In this document: positions 17,003 to 26,165 of the stretch, in pieces
Position numbering within the stretch: the first letter of the stretch is position 1
How the letters are laid out: the number at the start of each line of letters is the position of its first letter
Assembly: GCA_044238605.1 (NCBI GenBank)
Contig: JBIICY010000004.1
Coordinates: forward strand, 62,001 to 126,000
Direction: 5' to 3'
Origin: UBA10438 sp044238605
Lineage (GTDB): Bacteria; Bacteroidota; Ignavibacteria; Kapaibacteriales; Kapaibacteriaceae
Length of the DNA: 64,000 nucleotides
Notes under the pieces: model-generated
The model's database searches: none
Told to the model about the DNA's origin: nothing
Seen by the model: the letters and a program-made list of their open reading frames with translations, nothing else
Program-made: the position numbers and the translations under genes

Positions 17003-18795
17003 CGCAGCAGTATGATCATGTCCGTGTTGGTAAACCGCACACCATCTGTAAGACGCACGTAGTATGTCCCAGCAGGGGCCTCAGCCACGTTAAAGACTGT
17101 CTTTCCTGCGTTTGCTGGAACATTTTGCCGTGTAATCTCGCTTCCAGTAACGTCGTGAAGAATGGCTACCAACTCCTTGCCCATAAGGAAATCAGGAACA
17201 CGAATACTGATTTGAGCATAGCGTCCGACTACTGGATTGGGAAATGCAAGGGGCTCTGTCCAAGGTTGCTCATGCACACGAGATGTCTTTGGCAAGATTT
17301 CAATGAGGTTCATCATGCCCCAGTCTTCGTGCATCAGAAAGTGACAATGCAGTACTGTGAGACCGTCAAACTCCTGAAACCTGTGCCGTATTGTATAGGT
17401 GGTCTTCGGAGAGAGCCACAATACATCGCGCCATACTGGTGGACTGAGCTTCTCATTGTTGATTTTCGTGACGAGAAACTCATTTACATGAATGTGGAAT
17501 GGATGATATTCTGATCCACTGTTATGAACGGTCCACTCTTCAACATCTCCAACTCGCACGGTAACGTTTACCACATCATGATTGTACGGGGCATTGTTGA
17601 TCAGAAATGTGCGCATGATTGCTGTTGAATCTACCAGCGGACTCACCGAGCGATCTTCTGAAACGGTAATCTCACGAGTTCCTGTAATCTCACTGTCAAG
17701 AATGGGTCCGCTTATACACGGTGCAGGCAGCCGCTTCGGCATCTGCATGGGAGGTTCAACCGAGGTGCCTTCTACAACAAGGTCTATCGCAAGCCGAGTG
17801 GCAGTAGTTGTAAATGTGCGGTCGATAGTCGTAAGCTCAACAACATACTGTCCAGCGCTAGTTGGTGCGTTGACGAGCACATCAGACCGTCCACCCGTCG
17901 GTATAACAACAGACTCCACAGTCTTTGCTGCATCATAGTACAGTCCGTCGATGGCAATTTCGCTCTGTGGCACAACAGCAGTATCTGAGCCACTGATGCG
18001 CAGCCATCGAAGCTTCACGAGCGGCTCGTACGTTGCATTGATTAATCTCCAACGCTGAATTTCACCAGGCCGCATCGACATTGTTCCACGAACTGCTCCG
18101 TTTACAAGTACAGGAGTTTCAATACCCATAACTGGTCGGTTGGCGGTGGCCGCACGAAGTCGGCGTGGCTTGGGTACAGCATTTGTCGTTGTGTCTACCA
18201 TGAACATTGAAAACATCAGTACACGATCTTGATAGCCACGCAGGATAGGATCAGTTAGAGCCGGATCAGATGGATCTTCAACAATAAGTGTTCCGGCAAC
18301 CGAGCTGGATCCCTGGTAAAAGGAAGCTGTGTGATGGTGGGGGTGATACCAGTGCGTGCCGCTGGAGTGGTTTTTAGGAACGATGATTTCGTAATCAAAC
18401 GACTCGCCTGGCAGGATCGAACGCAGAACGTTGTCGGAGGAGCCCTTGGGCGATACGTTGAGTCCGTGGGTATGGAGGTTCGTTGTATTCACCCGCTGTG
18501 GATAGTTGCCCTGATCTGTACTGTCCTGGTCAGAATTGGGAGGGAGCTGGTTGTTCAGGCGAATGCGCAGGGTATCGCCCGGATACACGCGCCATATCGA
18601 ACCCGGTACTCTGCCGTTATACGTGGCAGCCGTAAAGGTGCGCCCTGCAGCGCTAACTAATGACTCTTTCAGGGTAAGCGTATCTGAAAGGAGCCCCCTA
18701 ACCGAGCGTACCGATTTCGGTTGCGGGATTTCGCCGCCGATGCAAAAAGCGTGTGAGGCAAGAGCTATTGCGATGGTTAATCGTGCGATAACCAT
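16999..18795 (-). CDS. Multicopper oxidase with T9SS sorting domain
   Basis: 598 residues with a signal peptide. All four copper-ligand motifs are present: NLHTHGLN (near 107), HWYHPHHH (near 148), YHPFHIHVNEF (near 432) and LHCHFLMHEDWGMM (near 488), covering the trinuclear type 2/3 centre and the type 1 site with an axial Met. The last 75 residues (FPNPVVGRYAQISIRV to AGTYYVRLTDG) form a type IX secretion sorting domain, so the oxidase is expected at the cell surface or released. Substrates of such laccase/CotA-like enzymes include phenols and reduced metals; none can be assigned. It lies five bases after the M61 peptidase gene. Confidence 0.92.
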   Translation of the reverse strand: MVIARLTIAIALASHAFCIGGEIPQPKSVRSVRGLLSDTLTLKESLVSAAGRTFTAATYNGRVPGSIWRVYPGDTLRIRLNNQLPPNSDQDSTDQGNYPQRVNTTNLHTHGLNVSPKGSSDNVLRSILPGESFDYEIIVPKNHSSGTHWYHPHHHTASFYQGSSSVAGTLIVEDPSDPALTDPILRGYQDRVLMFSMFMVDTTTNAVPKPRRLRAATANRPVMGIETPVLVNGAVRGTMSMRPGEIQRWRLINATYEPLVKLRWLRISGSDTAVVPQSEIAIDGLYYDAAKTVESVVIPTGGRSDVLVNAPTSAGQYVVELTTIDRTFTTTATRLAIDLVVEGTSVEPPMQMPKRLPAPCISGPILDSEITGTREITVSEDRSVSPLVDSTAIMRTFLINNAPYNHDVVNVTVRVGDVEEWTVHNSGSEYHPFHIHVNEFLVTKINNEKLSPPVWRDVLWLSPKTTYTIRHRFQEFDGLTVLHCHFLMHEDWGMMNLIEILPKTSRVHEQPWTEPLAFPNPVVGRYAQISIRVPDFLMGKELVAILHDVTGSEITRQNVPANAGKTVFNVAEAPAGTYYVRLTDGVRFTNTDMIILLR

Positions 18796-18800
18796 AGACG

Positions 18801-20648
18801 CTACCTAGCCTTTGCATAAAACACTGCGTTGCGTAGTGCCTTCTGTTCCGGTGTAGGTGAAGGATTGATCTCGATAAAGTGATACTCTTTGACGTCGAGC
18901 GTGCGTGCAGCCCCTTTGAGCTCAACAAGAGCGCCGTTGCGCGAAACTGTCATTGTCATTTCATCACCAAGTTTAGGACTACGGAACTTCGCAAGCTTCT
19001 GACGTCCTTCGGCGGACTGAAACGCCTCTTCCATCGCCATCCCCTCAATTGACACCACAACGTCGCCATCTTCAACCTTCATAGGGTTTTCAGCGGACGT
19101 TGTGCGCAGAACCAGCGATGGTTTGCCGTCGGCCATCGAAAAGTCTCCCTTGAATCCGAATCCTGGTTCCTGCTTGGTCTTTTCTGCAGTGTAACTCCAG
19201 CCGATCTTAGCGAACATTTCTGCTGCTGGGATTCGTGAAGTGCCTTTGACATAGGTATCGAGATACCTGCGCACAGTTGCGTTGGTGATCTTCTCTATGT
19301 GATCAAAAAGCTCGTCGTCGTTAAATGGTTTGTTCGGCCCGAACTGCTTCATAAGTGTGAGCACAACATCGAGCAGACCTTGTTTGCCCCCTGAAGCATC
19401 ACGAATTGCGATGTCAAGCAGGAATGCATTTACAGCGCCGTAGGTGTAAACCTTGCCGTAGTATTCGTGATACTCGTCCGAAAGCACATTTTTTGAAAAT
19501 GTGGTAAGTGAAAACTCTTTGGGCAGATCCTCATCATCACGCAGCTTCTGCTGGATTTCGCGCTTAAACGACTCTTCCTTAATTGTGCTGTCGTGCAAAG
19601 GGGCAAGTGTTGCGAAGTACTCTGTTGTGCCTTCGTAGAGCCAGAGGTGCTGACTCATCTTTGGTGTGCGAAAGTCGAACGCGTCGATCTCTACGCTGTG
19701 GAGGTTAAGAGGCACAAGTATGTGGAAGAACTCGTGAACGGCGATCTCGCGGAGTCCGAGCGGACGTTTCTGGAAACCGAGAAAGTAAAACGAGCTTTGA
19801 TTATGCTCGAGAGCTCCCATTGCAAAGGGCTTGGAAACTTTTGATCGGTCGCCGCGCCAGAGGTAGAACAGAAAAGCATATCTGTTTACAGGCATCGACG
19901 GCAGGAACTTTGCAATGGTGGTTGTAAACTTTGCAAGTTCCTTTGCATAGGCCGGTGCAACTGTGTCCAAACCCGAATGCGCGCAATGCACAAGCACATC
20001 AACACCCTCGATGCTATAGGTGGCAGTATCCGGCAGGGAGTAGAGCACGGGCGAGTCTACGAGCTCGTCATAGGAGCGTGCTGCATAGACATCCAAACTG
20101 GGGCTAACACGCTCGATGGAGAGCGCGCTCCCGCCCCAAAGATGTGCAGGCTTGTGAACAGCAACTTTGTATTCTCGTTTCTGCATTCCGTCCACGTACG
20201 GAATTGTCCCTCCATGATTGAGCACAAAAATGCTATCGGCCTCCCATCCTGTACCGGCTGGTGCGAAGATGTCTACCTTACCCGTTGTATCGTCAAATGA
20301 GTCTTCAAGTTCATAGGTAATGTATCGAAGCTCCCTAGCATTGCGGACAACAAACTGCGAATCGATGCTACGTTCTACCACCAGTGATCGGTGGTTGCGG
20401 TCATAGGCCCTGAAGTTCTCGACTAGCCGCCACCAGAAGTGTTCCTCGTATGTGCCCGGCACCGTTACGGGAAAGACAAACGTTGCCGAATCCGACGTAA
20501 TCGCTGGAGGCCAGAGCATTACACGCAGACGGTCGTTTGTAACGTTCTGGAGATCGATATCAACACGATAGCGGTCTGACTGTGAGTAGGCCGCGACACT
20601 AGTGAATGTTAGAAGCAGAGCTAAGAGCAGTCGGGATAGGTTATTCAT
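18801..20648 (-). CDS. M61 family metallopeptidase with PDZ domain
   Basis: 615 residues from MNNLSRLLLALLLTF, which gives a proper signal peptide; the longer frame would overlap the upstream gene. The zinc motif HEFFH lies near residue 304, followed by the second-shell Glu region (HSVEIDAFD) and the LWLYEGTTEYFA stretch typical of M61 (glycyl aminopeptidase) enzymes. A C-terminal PDZ-like domain follows (DGDVVVSIEG near residues 540-560). Probably a periplasmic peptidase. It is five bases before the multicopper oxidase and 32 after the methyltransferase, within one minus-strand run. Confidence 0.9.
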   Translation of the reverse strand: MNNLSRLLLALLLTFTSVAAYSQSDRYRVDIDLQNVTNDRLRVMLWPPAITSDSATFVFPVTVPGTYEEHFWWRLVENFRAYDRNHRSLVVERSIDSQFVVRNARELRYITYELEDSFDDTTGKVDIFAPAGTGWEADSIFVLNHGGTIPYVDGMQKREYKVAVHKPAHLWGGSALSIERVSPSLDVYAARSYDELVDSPVLYSLPDTATYSIEGVDVLVHCAHSGLDTVAPAYAKELAKFTTTIAKFLPSMPVNRYAFLFYLWRGDRSKVSKPFAMGALEHNQSSFYFLGFQKRPLGLREIAVHEFFHILVPLNLHSVEIDAFDFRTPKMSQHLWLYEGTTEYFATLAPLHDSTIKEESFKREIQQKLRDDEDLPKEFSLTTFSKNVLSDEYHEYYGKVYTYGAVNAFLLDIAIRDASGGKQGLLDVVLTLMKQFGPNKPFNDDELFDHIEKITNATVRRYLDTYVKGTSRIPAAEMFAKIGWSYTAEKTKQEPGFGFKGDFSMADGKPSLVLRTTSAENPMKVEDGDVVVSIEGMAMEEAFQSAEGRQKLAKFRSPKLGDEMTMTVSRNGALVELKGAARTLDVKEYHFIEINPSPTPEQKALRNAVFYAKAR

Positions 20649-20680
20649 GGTTCTTTGACAGATAATCAGTTTGGTGAGTT

Positions 20681-21868
20681 TCAGCATTGGTTAAGGCTAG
20701 CCCAGAGTGCACAATGCACGCCCCATGCTTCAACAGTGTTAGCTACTACAGTGTGCCAGTAGTTTGCGGCAGGTTGTTCGCGGAGCCGCTGTGCGGAAAG
20801 CAGGATGTTCTTTTGCGTATGCTCCTGTGAGATAAACTCTTCAAGATGGGCATCATAGCCCTTCCACCGGAGGATATCACGCCGCATGGTGTCTGTCACG
20901 AGATCTCCTAGACGTTCTTTGGTGATACCGTCATCGAGAAGCGGACGCACCGATTCTGGTACGCGATCTTTATGAAGTTGTTTCTGGACGTAATGATGAC
21001 AGCAGGGGGCAATCAGCATCCGTTCGGCAGAAAGACGAAGACCCAACTCGATTGCCTGGTCTGTGGCTGTGTCGCATGCATGCAGCGCAATAAGCAGATC
21101 GCACGACGAAACACCCATGATGTCTAGGGCCGAGCGAATATCCGATACAACAAAGCTTGCATCTGTAAACCCCATCTCACGAGCAACATGCTCGCACTGC
21201 CTGATCACATGCTCGTTTGAATCAATTCCAATAAGCCGAACCTTGCGCCCCATTCGCTCCAGAACGTACATCAGCGATAGCGACAAGTAGGCCTTCCCAC
21301 ATCCAGCATCCACAATAACAAACTCGCTGCTCTCTGCTCTCTGCTCGCTGCTTGCTGCTCGCTGCTCGCTGCTCACTACTCGTGCAAGCAAGTGATTGAC
21401 CTGACGAAACTTATCGGCCATGGCAGTAAGGATCTGTCCATTTTCGGAAGCTAAGCCCATCAGATGCAGGAACCCGCAGTCTTCTGAAGGCGCCAGCAGG
21501 CGCTGTTTTACTCTGTCCGACGTTACCGATTCCCAGTGCGTGCGACTGGCTGCCGCATGCTTTACTGCTACCTCAACACGATCGTGCTTGAAACTGCGCA
21601 GCACATGAACATCCTGGGATGGGGTCTGAACAAGAATTTGCCGAAATGAATCAGCAAGCAGTGCTGACAGCGCTTTGTCAAGGTTATCCACAGGTTCTTG
21701 CGAGGGGGCCGTGAACGACTGTTTGGCCGTAAACGACTCTACTCGCAGGCGCCATCGGCCGTCTTCTCGTTCTGCACGAACGACGGCTTTTGTCCATTGA
21801 GAGTTCTTGAGTGGACGCGAAAACGTGGCAACAAAGGCATCGGCCCCTGACAGCAGTTCAGTTAACAT
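20681..21868 (-). CDS. SAM-dependent methyltransferase with repeat-encoded insert
   Basis: 395 residues. The C-terminal half is a Rossmann methyltransferase: motif I FVIVDAGCGKAYLSL, IGIDSNEHVI, then LIALHACDTATD and IAPCCHHYVQ, a combination seen in the RRNAD1/METTL25-like (Methyltransf_32) family; the target is unknown. Between the N-terminal domain and motif I lies SSEQRAASSEQRAESSE, encoded by nine 7-bp repeat units (21322-21384), an exact 21-codon insertion that keeps the frame. Loss or gain of one unit would shift the frame before the catalytic domain. A TAGTTTTG element four bases upstream of the ATG suggests a leaderless transcript. Confidence 0.85.
   Translation of the reverse strand: MLTELLSGADAFVATFSRPLKNSQWTKAVVRAEREDGRWRLRVESFTAKQSFTAPSQEPVDNLDKALSALLADSFRQILVQTPSQDVHVLRSFKHDRVEVAVKHAAASRTHWESVTSDRVKQRLLAPSEDCGFLHLMGLASENGQILTAMADKFRQVNHLLARVVSSEQRAASSEQRAESSEFVIVDAGCGKAYLSLSLMYVLERMGRKVRLIGIDSNEHVIRQCEHVAREMGFTDASFVVSDIRSALDIMGVSSCDLLIALHACDTATDQAIELGLRLSAERMLIAPCCHHYVQKQLHKDRVPESVRPLLDDGITKERLGDLVTDTMRRDILRWKGYDAHLEEFISQEHTQKNILLSAQRLREQPAANYWHTVVANTVEAWGVHCALWASLNQC
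21322..21384 (-). repeat. Intragenic heptanucleotide array, nine units (63 bp)
   Basis: Nine 7-bp units with some drift (ACTCGCT, GCTCTCT twice, GCTCGCT, GCTTGCT, GCTCGCT twice, GCTCACT, ACTCGTG on the plus strand). It is wholly inside the methyltransferase gene and encodes its Ser/Glu/Ala/Gln/Arg-rich linker. Confidence 0.92.
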
Positions 21869-21872
21869 TCCA

Positions 21873-21880
21873 CAAAACTA
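21873..21880 (-). promoter_or_regulatory. -7 element for the methyltransferase gene
   Basis: TAGTTTTG on the minus strand matches TAnnTTTG. Four bases (TGGA) separate it from the ATG at 21868, the same spacing as at yebC. It is back-to-back with the alaS -7 element. Confidence 0.45.
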
Positions 21881-21889
21881 CGCCCTTCG

Positions 21890-21897
21890 TACTTTTG
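21890..21897 (+). promoter_or_regulatory. -7 element for alaS
   Basis: TACTTTTG matches TAnnTTTG, 30 bases before the alaS ATG. No clear -33 TTG is seen upstream. Confidence 0.4.
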
Positions 21898-21927
21898 TGG
21901 TTTCCTTTACGCCCCCTTACAGACTCA

Positions 21928-24453
21928 ATGACTTCACGCCAGATACGACAGACGTTTCTCGAGTTTTTCGAAGCTCGCCAACACCGCATCGTTCCCTCAG
22001 CTCCGGTTATCCCGCACGGAGATCCAACTCTGCTGTTTACCAATGCTGGTATGAATCAGTTCAAGGATGTCTTCCTTGGAACAGGCAAGCGCGACTTTAC
22101 CCGTGCAGCTGATACGCAAAAGTGTGTGCGCGTCTCTGGCAAACACAATGACCTGGAAGAAGTTGGGTACGACACATACCACCACACGTTTTTCGAAATG
22201 TTAGGCAACTGGAGCTTTGGAGATTACTTCAAGCAAGAGGCCATTGCATGGTCATGGGAACTGCTGACTGATGTCTACAAACTGCCGAAGAACAGACTTC
22301 ATGCAACCGTCTATCGTACCGATGATGAGTCGTTCGAGATCTGGAAGAAGTATCTGCCCGTAGAACAGATCCATCGGTTCGATGAAAAAGATAATTTCTG
22401 GGAAATGGGCGATACAGGTCCTTGCGGTCCGTGCACGGAGATCCATTTCGACAGAACACCAGACCGCACCGGCGGGCCCCTTGTGAACGCAGGTGTGCCA
22501 GAGGTGATCGAGATCTGGAACAACGTGTTTATCCAATACAACCGCAATGCAGACGGCTCCCTGAGTGATCTGCCTTCGAAGCACGTTGATACTGGTATGG
22601 GTTTTGAACGCCTTTGCGCGGTGATGCAGGGTAAGGATTCGAACTACGACACCGATGTCTTTCAGCCGATAATCGCCTACACAGAAGACTTGTGTGGACG
22701 TAGCTACCGCACTGAGCTTGAAAACCCGGATGGCGTTGCGATGCGCGTGATTGCTGATCACATTCGCACATTGTCGTTCGCCATCGCTGATGGTGCTATT
22801 CCAGGGAATGAAGGACGCGGCTATGTGCTTCGGCGCATTCTCCGCAGAGCTGCCCGCTATGCACGTAATCTTGGACTTACCGAACCCGTCTTGTGGAAGC
22901 ACGTTCACATCCTGTGCGACACTATGGGCGATGTTTTTCCAGAGTTGCCCGAACGCCGGGAACTCATCGAAAAGATCATTCGCGCAGAGGAAGAGTCGTT
23001 CCTTGCCACGCTCGACCGTGGCCTACAGCGATTTGATCTGATCTCGACCTCAAGCACCGTCGTAAGTGGTGCTGATGCATTTGAACTCTACGACACGTTT
23101 GGTTTCCCACTAGACCTAACGCAGCTCATTGCCAGAGAGCGTGGACTCGAGGTAGACATAGACGGTTACAATACGTTGCTCGACGAGCAGCGGGCTCGTT
23201 CGCGTGCAGCTAGGAAGTCTGTTCTCCAGCAGGCATCAACCGAGTCTATCGATGCAATGTCACGTTTTACAGGGTATAACGGCACAGAGACTTCAGGAGA
23301 GGTTCTCTACGTTCAAGGCAATTCCATCGTGCTGGATCAAACACCGTTTTATGCTGAAATGGGCGGTCAGGTTTCCGATACAGGTATCATCACTGTAGGG
23401 GGCTCGCAGTACCGTGTGGAAGACGTGCGCAAAGTTGGTGATGCCATCGTGCACGTTTGTGAAACAGAGATCGACGCAGTTGTTGGTGATGTAGCAAAGG
23501 CAACGCTTGATGTTGCGCGCCGGCGTGATGTTGAAAGGGAACACTCGGTTACGCACCTGCTTCACGAGGCACTTCGCAGAGTGCTCGGTACACACGTGCA
23601 GCAGTCGGGCTCACTTGTAGAGCCGGAGAGACTGCGGTTTGACTTTGCACACTTCGAGCGCATGCGAGACGATGAGATCGCTGCCGTAGAGGAAATGGTG
23701 AACGAAAAAATCTTTGAGTCTATCGCTGTCCATACCGAAGAGATGACCATCGAAAAGGCACGTTCGGTGCCAGGTGCGAAAATGTTCTTTGGAGATAAGT
23801 ACGGTGATTCTGTACGGGTGGTGTTTATCGACGAGAACTTCTCTGTTGAGTTCTGCGGAGGAACCCATGTGCGCAACACGGCAGAGATTGGCCTATTCAA
23901 GATTATCAGCGAATCGAGCGTAGCGAGCGGCGTGCGCCGTATTGAAGCCATTGCCGGACGCAGCATGCCGCTCTGGCTTAAGGAACAGCACCGCACTGCA
24001 GACAACCTGCGCGACGATATCGCACGTCAGGCAGAGAAGATCCGTCAGCTCGAAAAAGAGCTCGCCTCATACAAGGTTGATGAGCTCAAGACGGTGATTC
24101 CCGACATGATTTCTTCTGCGCAGCACCTGGACGGATATCAACTGGCGGTGCGCCGCATTGATGGTGTTGAAATGGATCAGCTCAAGACCTTGGGCGATGA
24201 GCTCCGTTCGGCGCTCAAGACACAGGGTATCGGTCTGTTAGCATCGGTAGCCGACGATAAGGTACAGCTTGTCTGTGTTGTTACAGACGACCTCACCAAG
24301 TCTAAACCAGCGGGCAAGATCGTTGGTGCAGTTGCAAAGGAGCTAGGCGGGGGCGGCGGAGGCAAGCCTCACATGGCTACGGCAGGGGGCAAGGACATTC
24401 AACAGCTAGATGCCGTACTTTCGAACATTCCAACATTGGTTTCAACAATCTAA
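21928..24453 (+). CDS. alaS: Alanine-tRNA ligase
   Basis: 841 residues, start at MTSRQIRQTFLEFFEARQH, the conserved N terminus (upstream in-frame ATGs lie in the divergent promoter). Class II catalytic core with HTFFEMLGNWSFGDYF (motif 2 region), DTGMGFERL (motif 3), the editing domain zinc ligands in HSVTHLLHEAL and CGGTHV, and a C-Ala domain ending in GKPHMATAGG. It charges tRNA-Ala and clears mischarged Ser/Gly. Slightly shorter than the 876-residue E. coli enzyme. The DUF3127 gene follows 12 bases later. Confidence 0.98.
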   Translation: MTSRQIRQTFLEFFEARQHRIVPSAPVIPHGDPTLLFTNAGMNQFKDVFLGTGKRDFTRAADTQKCVRVSGKHNDLEEVGYDTYHHTFFEMLGNWSFGDYFKQEAIAWSWELLTDVYKLPKNRLHATVYRTDDESFEIWKKYLPVEQIHRFDEKDNFWEMGDTGPCGPCTEIHFDRTPDRTGGPLVNAGVPEVIEIWNNVFIQYNRNADGSLSDLPSKHVDTGMGFERLCAVMQGKDSNYDTDVFQPIIAYTEDLCGRSYRTELENPDGVAMRVIADHIRTLSFAIADGAIPGNEGRGYVLRRILRRAARYARNLGLTEPVLWKHVHILCDTMGDVFPELPERRELIEKIIRAEEESFLATLDRGLQRFDLISTSSTVVSGADAFELYDTFGFPLDLTQLIARERGLEVDIDGYNTLLDEQRARSRAARKSVLQQASTESIDAMSRFTGYNGTETSGEVLYVQGNSIVLDQTPFYAEMGGQVSDTGIITVGGSQYRVEDVRKVGDAIVHVCETEIDAVVGDVAKATLDVARRRDVEREHSVTHLLHEALRRVLGTHVQQSGSLVEPERLRFDFAHFERMRDDEIAAVEEMVNEKIFESIAVHTEEMTIEKARSVPGAKMFFGDKYGDSVRVVFIDENFSVEFCGGTHVRNTAEIGLFKIISESSVASGVRRIEAIAGRSMPLWLKEQHRTADNLRDDIARQAEKIRQLEKELASYKVDELKTVIPDMISSAQHLDGYQLAVRRIDGVEMDQLKTLGDELRSALKTQGIGLLASVADDKVQLVCVVTDDLTKSKPAGKIVGAVAKELGGGGGGKPHMATAGGKDIQQLDAVLSNIPTLVSTI

Positions 24454-24465
24454 TCAGGTACTACC

Positions 24466-24840
24466 ATGTCAAATTCCTACGAAGCAGTTGGTACGCTTCA
24501 CTTCCTCACGGAAACACAGCAGGTGAAGGACACCTTCCGCAAGCGCGAATTCGTGCTTGAAATTCAGGATGGCAACTATCCGCAGCATATCAAGTTTCAG
24601 GTAACGCAGGATCGCTGCGCCATCCTTGACAGCTATAAGGTTGGACAACAGCTCAAGGTGATGTTTAATCTCCGTGGCCGCCCCTTCCAGAATAAGGACG
24701 GACAGACACTCTACTTTACCAACCTCGAAGCATGGCGCGTCGAAGCTGCTGGAGCACCAGCCCCTACAACAACGGATTACTCGCAGATCTCAGCTGCTAA
24801 TCCTGGCGCAAAAGACGATTTTGACGATGTGCCGTTTTAG
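24466..24840 (+). CDS. DUF3127 protein with SSB-like acidic C-terminal tail
   Basis: 124 residues matching the DUF3127 family of Bacteroidota: YEAVGTLHFLTETQQVKDTFRKREFVLE and RPFQNKDGQTLYFTNLEAWRVE give an OB-fold-like beta pattern. After a Pro/Thr/Ala-rich linker the protein ends in DDFDDVPF, almost the protein-recruiting tip of single-stranded DNA-binding protein (DDDIPF in E. coli SSB). That suggests it binds nucleic acid and recruits SSB partners, but no function is established. It follows alaS by 12 bases and is probably co-transcribed with it. Confidence 0.88.
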   Translation: MSNSYEAVGTLHFLTETQQVKDTFRKREFVLEIQDGNYPQHIKFQVTQDRCAILDSYKVGQQLKVMFNLRGRPFQNKDGQTLYFTNLEAWRVEAAGAPAPTTTDYSQISAANPGAKDDFDDVPF

Positions 24841-24890
24841 TGCAATGCTGACAGACGTCGGTATCACCTGATGATTCACTGAACAACACC

Positions 24891-26165
24891 ATGAACGAAC
24901 GAATTCTTCTGATCGGGTCAGGCGGACGTGAGCACGCACTTGCAAAGGCACTGGTATCATCCGACTCATGCGAAAAGCTGTGGGTAGCTCCCGGCAATCC
25001 AGGCATTGCGCGCGAAGCCGAGTGCGTTTCACTGCGGGTTGACGATCATGAAGCGATAGAGCGATTCTGTTCGCGCAACGATGTATCGCTCGTTGTGATA
25101 GGTCCGGAGCAGCCCCTTGCCGAGGGGCTTTCAGATTTTCTCCGCGAAGAAGGCATCGATGTCTTTGGTCCGTCGAAAGCTGCTGCACAGCTCGAAACCT
25201 CTAAAGGCTTCTCAAAAGACTTTATGCAACGGCACGGCATACCAACTGCGCCGTATCGGCGTTACAACGCCATGCAGCATGATGACGCTCGCTCCTATGC
25301 CGCAGCGCATGAGTTGCCTGTTGTGATCAAGTATGACGGACTTGCTGCAGGTAAGGGAGTGGTTGTTGCTACAACGCATGCAGAAGCTCTTGATGCAATC
25401 GATTTCATGTATGCTGGCGCCTTTGGAACAGACGGCGTTGTGATCGAAGGATTCCTGAGTGGCCAAGAAGCCAGCGTGTTTGCTATATGCGATGGTCAAA
25501 CGTTTGTAACGCTTGCACCAGCTCAAGATCACAAGCGCGTTGGCGATGGAGACACGGGCAAGAACACCGGAGGCATGGGCGCATATGCTCCAGCACCTAT
25601 CGTTACACCTGTCGTGCTTGCACGTGTGCATGAGCAGATCGTTCAGCCCGTGCTCGATGGTATGTACAATGAGGGTATGCCGTTTGTTGGGTGCTTGTTC
25701 TGCGGCTTAATGATCAACGAACTAGGCGAGCCATCGGTTGTTGAGTTTAACGTCCGCTTTGGCGACCCCGAAACGCAGGCCGTGATGAGCGTACTCAGCG
25801 CCGACACCGCAGCATTGTTTGCATCGGCTGCCAGGAGTAGCTTGGATGCAACGACAATATCATCTGTTGCGATTGGTTATGCCTGTAACGTGGTTCTTGC
25901 ATCGGCAGGATATCCAGATGCATTTGAGAAGGGGCTGGATATTAGCGGCATAGACGATGCGGAATCGGATCCATATGTAACAGTCTACCATGCTGGCACA
26001 AAGGATGCAGATGGTAGTCTCGTAACCAATGGTGGACGTGTACTTGGCGTAACGGCGATAGGAGACACGCTTGAGCAGGCCGTTAGCAGGTCCTATGCGG
26101 CCGTTTCAAAGATTTCGTACGATACCAAGTATTACAGAACAGACATTGCAAAGAAGGCCTTGTGA
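24891..26165 (+). CDS. purD: Phosphoribosylamine-glycine ligase
   Basis: 424-residue GARS of purine biosynthesis, joining phosphoribosylamine and glycine with ATP. The N-terminal domain starts ILLIGSGGREHALAKAL with WVAPGNPG. The ATP-grasp core shows VIKYDGLAAGKGVVVA, DFMYAGAFG, KNTGGMGAYAPAP and FNVRFGDPETQAVM, all family hallmarks. A single-domain enzyme of normal length. Its stop overlaps the GTG start of the downstream epimerase (GTGA), so the two are coupled. Confidence 0.97.
   Translation: MNERILLIGSGGREHALAKALVSSDSCEKLWVAPGNPGIAREAECVSLRVDDHEAIERFCSRNDVSLVVIGPEQPLAEGLSDFLREEGIDVFGPSKAAAQLETSKGFSKDFMQRHGIPTAPYRRYNAMQHDDARSYAAAHELPVVIKYDGLAAGKGVVVATTHAEALDAIDFMYAGAFGTDGVVIEGFLSGQEASVFAICDGQTFVTLAPAQDHKRVGDGDTGKNTGGMGAYAPAPIVTPVVLARVHEQIVQPVLDGMYNEGMPFVGCLFCGLMINELGEPSVVEFNVRFGDPETQAVMSVLSADTAALFASAARSSLDATTISSVAIGYACNVVLASAGYPDAFEKGLDISGIDDAESDPYVTVYHAGTKDADGSLVTNGGRVLGVTAIGDTLEQAVSRSYAAVSKISYDTKYYRTDIAKKAL

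Noticed and set aside
21811..21927. Upstream extension of alaS
   Set aside because: It overlaps the divergent gene and its promoter; the conserved AlaS N terminus begins at 21928.
22252..22908. 218-codon minus-strand frame inside alaS
   Set aside because: Shadow of the AlaS catalytic domain coding sequence.
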